9,708 nucleotides of DNA, taken from assembly GCA_013152075.1 (NCBI GenBank), contig JAADHD010000424.1, positions 1 through 9,708 on the forward strand, given 5' to 3'. A program made the position numbers and the translations under genes. Of the stretch, positions 6,806-9,708 are shown one piece after another. A model generated the notes under the pieces. That model ran no database searches and had not been told where the DNA came from. It saw only the letters and a list, made by a program, of their open reading frames with translations. This DNA is from Verrucomicrobiota bacterium (lineage in GTDB: Bacteria > Verrucomicrobiota > Verrucomicrobiia > Verrucomicrobiales > DEV007). Position 1 is the first letter of the stretch. Each line of letters starts with the position of its first letter.

Positions 6806-6813
6806 GCTATAAT
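6806..6813 (+). promoter_or_regulatory. Extended -10 promoter-like element on the plus strand
   Basis: TGCTATAAT is a perfect TATAAT hexamer preceded by TGn, the extended -10 form that can work without a -35; no good -35 is visible at the right distance. A transcript would begin near 6820 and run through the gap toward the 3' end of the Roadblock-like gene on the other strand, so it could produce a small RNA or an antisense transcript, or serve the tiny ORF at 6914. In AT-rich DNA such a match can arise by chance. Confidence 0.35.
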
Positions 6814-6913
6814 CTACGCATTTGTTGCTGAGGAAGAATATAGGAGGAAAAAGAGTTTTTTTACAAACATTATTTTAAAATAAATCGAAAAGCCTGTTCT
6901 AAAGGGGCTAGGG

Positions 6914-7054
6914 GTGGAAAAAATAGCGGAGGCCGCACTTTTATCACAGGAAATCAGAGCTGATTTAGGTCGAAATTGCTCTAAATGGTTAAGCTTTGAG
7001 GTGAAGAAAACTCCTCAAATTACGGCTTGCTTTGCTAAAAATTTAAGCAATTAA
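6914..7054 (+). CDS. Doubtful 46-codon ORF on the plus strand in the gap
   Basis: A GTG-started reading frame of 46 codons (begins GTG GAA AAA ATA GCG, residues (M)EKIAEAALLSQEIRADLGRN) ends at a TAA at 7052-7054, with a stop upstream in frame at 6881. It lies about 95 bp downstream of the extended -10 element and has a G-rich stretch just before the start. The sequence has no recognised family, and inverted repeats within it could equally mean a structured RNA. I regard it as more likely chance than gene. Confidence 0.15.
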   Translation: MEKIAEAALLSQEIRADLGRNCSKWLSFEVKKTPQITACFAKNLSN

Positions 7055-7167
7055 AACGTTTTCGGATCGTCACTGCATAAATTCTCTCAAAGAGATTGCC
7101 GTTCTATGAAATTAACGGTGTCATCGCCAGTCATTCGAAACTTTAAATCAGAAACAAGCAGAGAGGC

Positions 7168-7695
7168 TCAATCCTCACTTTGCTGCGCCGCAAAAAACTG
7201 CACTAACTCTTCTACGGACATGTTTTCGGGAAGCAAGCTGTTTGTGGAATCATCAAATTCACACTTGTCGGAGGTCAATATTTCTGCCCGGCTATCCTGT
7301 TCGGTGGCGTCTTCTTTAAGCTCACGTCGATTTAACGCTACTTGGGCAGGGTCTGGCGGGGTGATCAGATCTGATAGGTGGGCTCGTGCTGTGTTGGCGA
7401 GAAAGTCGATCTCGTCAGCCATTAAATGAATGATGATTAAGCGGTAATCATCTAAGGTGACGGCTAGTAAATTGCCGCCATTGTAACCGAATGCCATCTG
7501 ATCGATCTGTCGGCTTTGTTTTTTACATTCCTTGGTCAAGCCGTCAAAAACACGGCAAATTTTCACTAAAGTGGTCGCGGAGCAGGGGAAGTTTTCGTGG
7601 AGAATTTCCTCTTTTTTTAGGAGGCAGGTTCCCAGCACAGTGCCGGAAGCCATCAGAACCTCCAGTGGGTTAGAAGTATTATCTTGGTCTTCCAT
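7168..7695 (-). CDS. Roadblock/LC7-like protein with an acidic C-terminal tail
   Basis: The protein has 175 residues. Residues about 8-112 follow the Roadblock/LC7 order: NPLEVLMASGTVLGTCLLKKEEILHENFP (with KKEEIL in the place of the usual S-DG--I), helix ATTLVKICRVFDGLTKECKKQ, strands IDQMAFGYNGGNLLAVTL and YRLIIIHLMADE, and helix IDFLANTARAHLSDLI. The usual Ser-Asp-Gly turn is absent, so it is a diverged member. A tail of about 60 residues follows that is rich in Asp/Glu and ends in MSVEELVQFFAAQQSED, which could form a short amphipathic helix for docking. It is the first gene of the minus-strand block, facing away from the SGNH gene, and is separated from its presumed partners by a 491-bp gap, so it may have its own promoter and expression level. 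There is no Shine-Dalgarno; CAATTTCACC precedes the ATG. Confidence 0.75.
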   Translation of the reverse strand: MEDQDNTSNPLEVLMASGTVLGTCLLKKEEILHENFPCSATTLVKICRVFDGLTKECKKQSRQIDQMAFGYNGGNLLAVTLDDYRLIIIHLMADEIDFLANTARAHLSDLITPPDPAQVALNRRELKEDATEQDSRAEILTSDKCEFDDSTNSLLPENMSVEELVQFFAAQQSED

Positions 7696-7889
7696 GGTGA
7701 AATTGCTTGATAAGTAAAGTATGCATCAGGTTAGTGTTAAATAAAATAACTAAATGATGTCACCCTTTCGTTAATGGGTGGTCAGCATCAATTATCTGAG
7801 TTGTGTAACTTATTCTGACTTTCCTTCAAAGATACCCAAACATAAAGTAAAAGTATGAAAACCATTTGAGCTTGGCAAGACTACTAGCC

Positions 7890-7903
7890 TTATCACGTGA
7901 TAA
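7890..7903. promoter_or_regulatory. Perfect 14-bp palindrome, candidate operator
   Basis: TTATCACGTGATAA is a perfect 14-bp palindrome around a CACGTG core. It lies 41 bp before the chosen start of the SGNH gene, in the 249-bp divergent region 7696-7944, where a dimeric regulator could control the plus-strand genes. The first half overlaps what could be a -10 (18 bp after TTGAGC at 7866-7871). The same region also holds a weak CACCC/GGGTG hairpin near 7760-7780. Confidence 0.4.
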
Positions 7904-7944
7904 ATCGCGTTTGTGAGAGCTTGAAAATTGCGCTACAGAAAGAC

Positions 7945-8973
7945 ATGCACTTGAAAAGTGAAAATTGGAACAAGGTGACCGTTCATTTGGCAGTTGTCGT
8001 GATACTGCTCATAGGGACGCCACAAGTAACTCAGGCCCAGGAGAAGGGCTTTCGTTTTCAAAACGATGATATGGTGGTTTTTGTCGGCAATACCTTTGTC
8101 GAAAGAGCGCAGAGTTACGGTTATGTCGAAACGGTATTGGATATCGAAGCCGGTCGACAGGGGGCGAAGGAGGTGCGGTTCCGCAACCTCGGTTGGAGCG
8201 GTGACACTGTTTGGTGTGATGCGCGTTCGTATTTTGGCCCACCGCAGGAAGGTTTCGATCGTTTGCAAAAGGGAATGGGCGAGTTGAAGCCGAGCGTCAT
8301 TTTTTCCAATTACGGAGGAGCGGAAGCGATGGAAAAGAGACTGGTAGGTGAAAGCGAGGGAGAGGCAATAAAACGATTTGTGGACGGTTATACTCGTTTG
8401 CTGAAAATGATGGCAACCTCTTCTGGTGAGGCTTTGCGGGAGATCGTATTGGTATCACCGACACCGCTGGAGAATCTGGGAGCGCCCTTGCCGGATCAAA
8501 CGGAGAGCAACAAGCGCATCGCTCGTTATCGGGATGCGATTGGCCAATTGTCGAAGTTGTCATTGAGCGGTAAAGTGAAATTGCGTTTTGTTGATTTGTT
8601 TGCAGCGATGGGGGGTGATGATTTTTCCGGCAAGGTGACGGAGTCACCGCTGACTAATAACGGCATTCATTTTACCGAAACAGGTTATCGAGTTGTGGCG
8701 GAAAAGCTGGCTGCTGAATTGGGAATGAAATCGGCAAGCCTGAGCAAGGCGGATGCAGGGGTGGATAAATTGCGAGTGGCGGTGATTGAAAAAAATCGCC
8801 TGTTTTTTCATCGCTGGAGACCCTCCAATGAAACTTATCTATTCCTGTTCCGAAAACACGAGCAGGGTCAGAACGCCAAAGAGATTCCGATGTTTGATCC
8901 GCTGGTCAAAACCAAGGAGAAGGAAGTTTCTTATTTGAGAGAGCAGGTATTGAACGCTCAACCTAAACCTTAA
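7945..8973 (+). CDS. SGNH/GDSL-hydrolase-like secreted protein with altered active-site positions
   Basis: The start at ATG 7945 gives 342 residues with a signal peptide: NWNKVTVHLAVVVILLIG, cleavage probably after TQA. A GTG at 7897 in the same frame would add 16 residues and fall inside the palindrome, so it is less likely. The fold is that of the PVC SGNH hydrolases: VVFVGNTFVERAQSYGYVE (44-62), RNLGWSGDTVW (80-90), SNYGGAEA (121-128), VLVSPTPLENLGAPLPD (169-184), and LTNNGIHFTETGYRV (236-250) with His242. Several key positions have changed: the GDS nucleophile motif reads GNT (48-50), the block III Asn appears as Ala126 (YGGAEA), and no Asp stands three or four residues before His242. The protein may therefore be a weak or non-hydrolytic relative. 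It sits 11 bp before the next gene, an arrangement common in Planctomycetes and Verrucomicrobia, so both probably form an operon acting in the periplasm. Confidence 0.82.
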   Translation: MHLKSENWNKVTVHLAVVVILLIGTPQVTQAQEKGFRFQNDDMVVFVGNTFVERAQSYGYVETVLDIEAGRQGAKEVRFRNLGWSGDTVWCDARSYFGPPQEGFDRLQKGMGELKPSVIFSNYGGAEAMEKRLVGESEGEAIKRFVDGYTRLLKMMATSSGEALREIVLVSPTPLENLGAPLPDQTESNKRIARYRDAIGQLSKLSLSGKVKLRFVDLFAAMGGDDFSGKVTESPLTNNGIHFTETGYRVVAEKLAAELGMKSASLSKADAGVDKLRVAVIEKNRLFFHRWRPSNETYLFLFRKHEQGQNAKEIPMFDPLVKTKEKEVSYLREQVLNAQPKP

Positions 8974-8984
8974 TTATTTTTGTG

Positions 8985-9708
8985 ATGATGATTCGTAACT
9001 TATTTGTTGTGCTAGGATGCCTTGCTGCCAGTGGTAGTTTGGTTTTTGCTCAGGGTGGATTGAAGGACATTCCGGATACCCGGATTGAGGCGGCATTGAA
9101 GGGGTTTAAATTACCCGAAGGGGCTAAGATTGAAATCTTCGCCTCCGACCCGATGATTTCAAAACCGGTTCAAATGAATTGGGACAAACAGGGGCGCTTG
9201 TGGGTGGTGGGAAGCTCGATGTATCCGCAGATCAAGCCAGGTCAGGAAGAGGGGGATAAGTTGTATGTGCTCGAGGATACCACTGGAGACGGTCATGCGG
9301 ACAAGGTGGTGACCTTTGCCGATGATCTCTATATCCCAACGGCAGTCGCGCCGGGTGATGGTGGAGTCTATGTGGCCAACTCGACGGAGATTCTGTTTCT
9401 TAAAGATACCAATGGGGATGGTAAAGCAGATTTCCGCGAAGTGGTGTTGTCAGGATTTGGCACGGAGGATACCCATCATTTGCTGCATACCTTTCAGTTT
9501 GGTCCGGAGGGCATGCTGTGGTTCAACCAGTCGATCTACATTCATAGTCACGTCGAGACTCCCTGGGGGGTGAGGCGTTTGCTGGGTGGGGGGATCTGGC
9601 ATTACCGCACCGAAACGCGGAAGCTGGAGGTTTACAGCAAGGGCTTGGTTAATCCATGGGGGCATGTGTTTGATAAGTGGGGGCAGGATTTTGCTACTGA
9701 CGGAGCGG
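8985..9708 (+). CDS. PVC-type membrane-bound dehydrogenase / heme-binding CxxCH protein, N-terminal part
   Basis: The frame is open from ATG 8985 to the right edge (241 codons and one extra base), so the gene is partial. A signal peptide is clear: MMIRNLFVVLGCLAASGSLV, cleavage after FA (about residue 22). What follows matches the N-terminal domain of PVC membrane-bound dehydrogenase-type proteins (the Pirellula/Verrucomicrobium N-terminal family): LPEGAKIEIFASDP, QMNWDKQGRLWVV, YVLEDTTGDGHADKVVTFADDL, IPTAVAPGDGGVYVAN, LKDTNGDGKADFREVVLSGF, DTHHLLHTFQFGPEGMLWFNQ. The two D-x-x-G-D-G-x-x-D loops (98-106 and 141-149) look like calcium sites between beta-propeller blades. Full-length members carry HEAT-like repeats and often a C-terminal CxxCH cytochrome domain, which would lie beyond this window. 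The role is thought to be periplasmic oxidation or binding of sugars or polysaccharides, but is not proven. ATG 8988 or GTG 8982 are alternative starts. The gene is very likely co-transcribed with the SGNH-like gene. Confidence 0.88.
   Translation, partial: MMIRNLFVVLGCLAASGSLVFAQGGLKDIPDTRIEAALKGFKLPEGAKIEIFASDPMISKPVQMNWDKQGRLWVVGSSMYPQIKPGQEEGDKLYVLEDTTGDGHADKVVTFADDLYIPTAVAPGDGGVYVANSTEILFLKDTNGDGKADFREVVLSGFGTEDTHHLLHTFQFGPEGMLWFNQSIYIHSHVETPWGVRRLLGGGIWHYRTETRKLEVYSKGLVNPWGHVFDKWGQDFATDGA

Larger units (their letters stand above)
6677..7167. other. 491-bp gap inside the minus-strand block, mostly without recognisable genes
   Basis: The stretch is AT-rich and separates the first Roadblock-like gene from the rest of the block. 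It should contain the minus-strand promoter for the genes from 6676 leftward, but I see no strong -35/-10 pair; CATAAT on the minus strand about 15 bp before the ATG is the only weak -10. It also contains several small inverted repeats: a 14-nt palindrome TTATTTTAAAATAA (6870-6883), AAATCA/TGATTT (6951-6966), TTTGAGG/CCTCAAA (6995-7019) and TCTCT/AGAGA (7083-7095). The last could be part of a weak 3' end for the gene stopping at 7168. A plus-strand promoter-like site and a tiny ORF are listed separately. No known riboswitch or tRNA pattern was recognised. Confidence 0.5.

Noticed and set aside
6842..6847. Perfect AGGAGG on the plus strand
   Set aside because: No ATG, GTG or TTG follows within a useful distance, so it is not a ribosome binding site for any visible gene.
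6813..6869. 18-codon minus-strand ORF starting MFVKKLFFLLYSSS
   Set aside because: It resembles a fragment of a signal peptide, but it is very short and has no conserved context; probably chance in AT-rich DNA.
7897..7944. GTG 7897 as start of the SGNH-like gene
   Set aside because: It lies inside the palindrome and adds 16 residues before the signal peptide; ATG 7945 gives a normal signal peptide length.
7933..8647. Minus-strand ORFs opposite the SGNH-like gene
   Set aside because: The plus strand encodes a signal peptide and SGNH landmarks here; the minus frames have no pattern.
1..9708. tRNA, rRNA, CRISPR, insertion sequence or prophage elements
   Set aside because: No cloverleaf-like segments, regular repeat-spacer arrays, transposase or integrase motifs were seen on either strand.

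Overview
The window looks like a chromosomal stretch from a member of the PVC superphylum, most likely Verrucomicrobiota. The evidence is a neutral-ceramidase-like secreted protein at the left edge, and at the right edge an SGNH-hydrolase-like protein followed by the N-terminal part of a PVC-type membrane-bound dehydrogenase/heme-binding protein, a pairing typical of Planctomycetes and Verrucomicrobia. There are no rRNA or tRNA genes, CRISPR arrays, transposases or phage genes. Almost none of the genes has a recognisable Shine-Dalgarno sequence.

Layout. (1) Positions 1-1031, minus strand: a secreted neutral/alkaline ceramidase-like gene that runs off the left edge and is broken by a frameshift near 261-280. 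(2) Positions 1032-1376: mostly non-coding, with a terminator-like hairpin, short repeats and one doubtful small ORF. (3) Positions 1377-7695: a block of eight genes, all on the minus strand. In transcription order they are a Roadblock/LC7-like protein with an acidic tail, a 491-bp gap, a small protein of unknown function, a second and a third Roadblock/LC7 protein, a protoglobin-fold protein lacking the heme-ligating histidine, a protoglobin that keeps it, an outer-membrane beta-barrel protein, and a Hanks-type Ser/Thr kinase with one C-terminal membrane segment. Hairpins lie on both sides of the beta-barrel gene. (4) Positions 7696-7944: a divergent intergenic region containing a perfect 14-bp palindrome. 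(5) Positions 7945-9708, plus strand: the SGNH-like gene and the partial PVC dehydrogenase-like gene, 11 bp apart.

The most interesting part is block 3. Roadblock/LC7 proteins in bacteria are best known as regulators of small Ras-like GTPases (MglB on MglA), protoglobins are gas- and redox-responsive heme sensors, and Hanks kinases relay signals by phosphorylation. Three Roadblock-like proteins and two paralogous globins together, one apparently unable to bind heme in the normal way, suggest an oxygen- or gas-responsive signalling module built from standalone proteins instead of a fused globin-coupled sensor. I do not recognise this gene set as a described system. No GTPase is encoded in the window. 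The functional link is inferred from gene order, orientation and domain content only.
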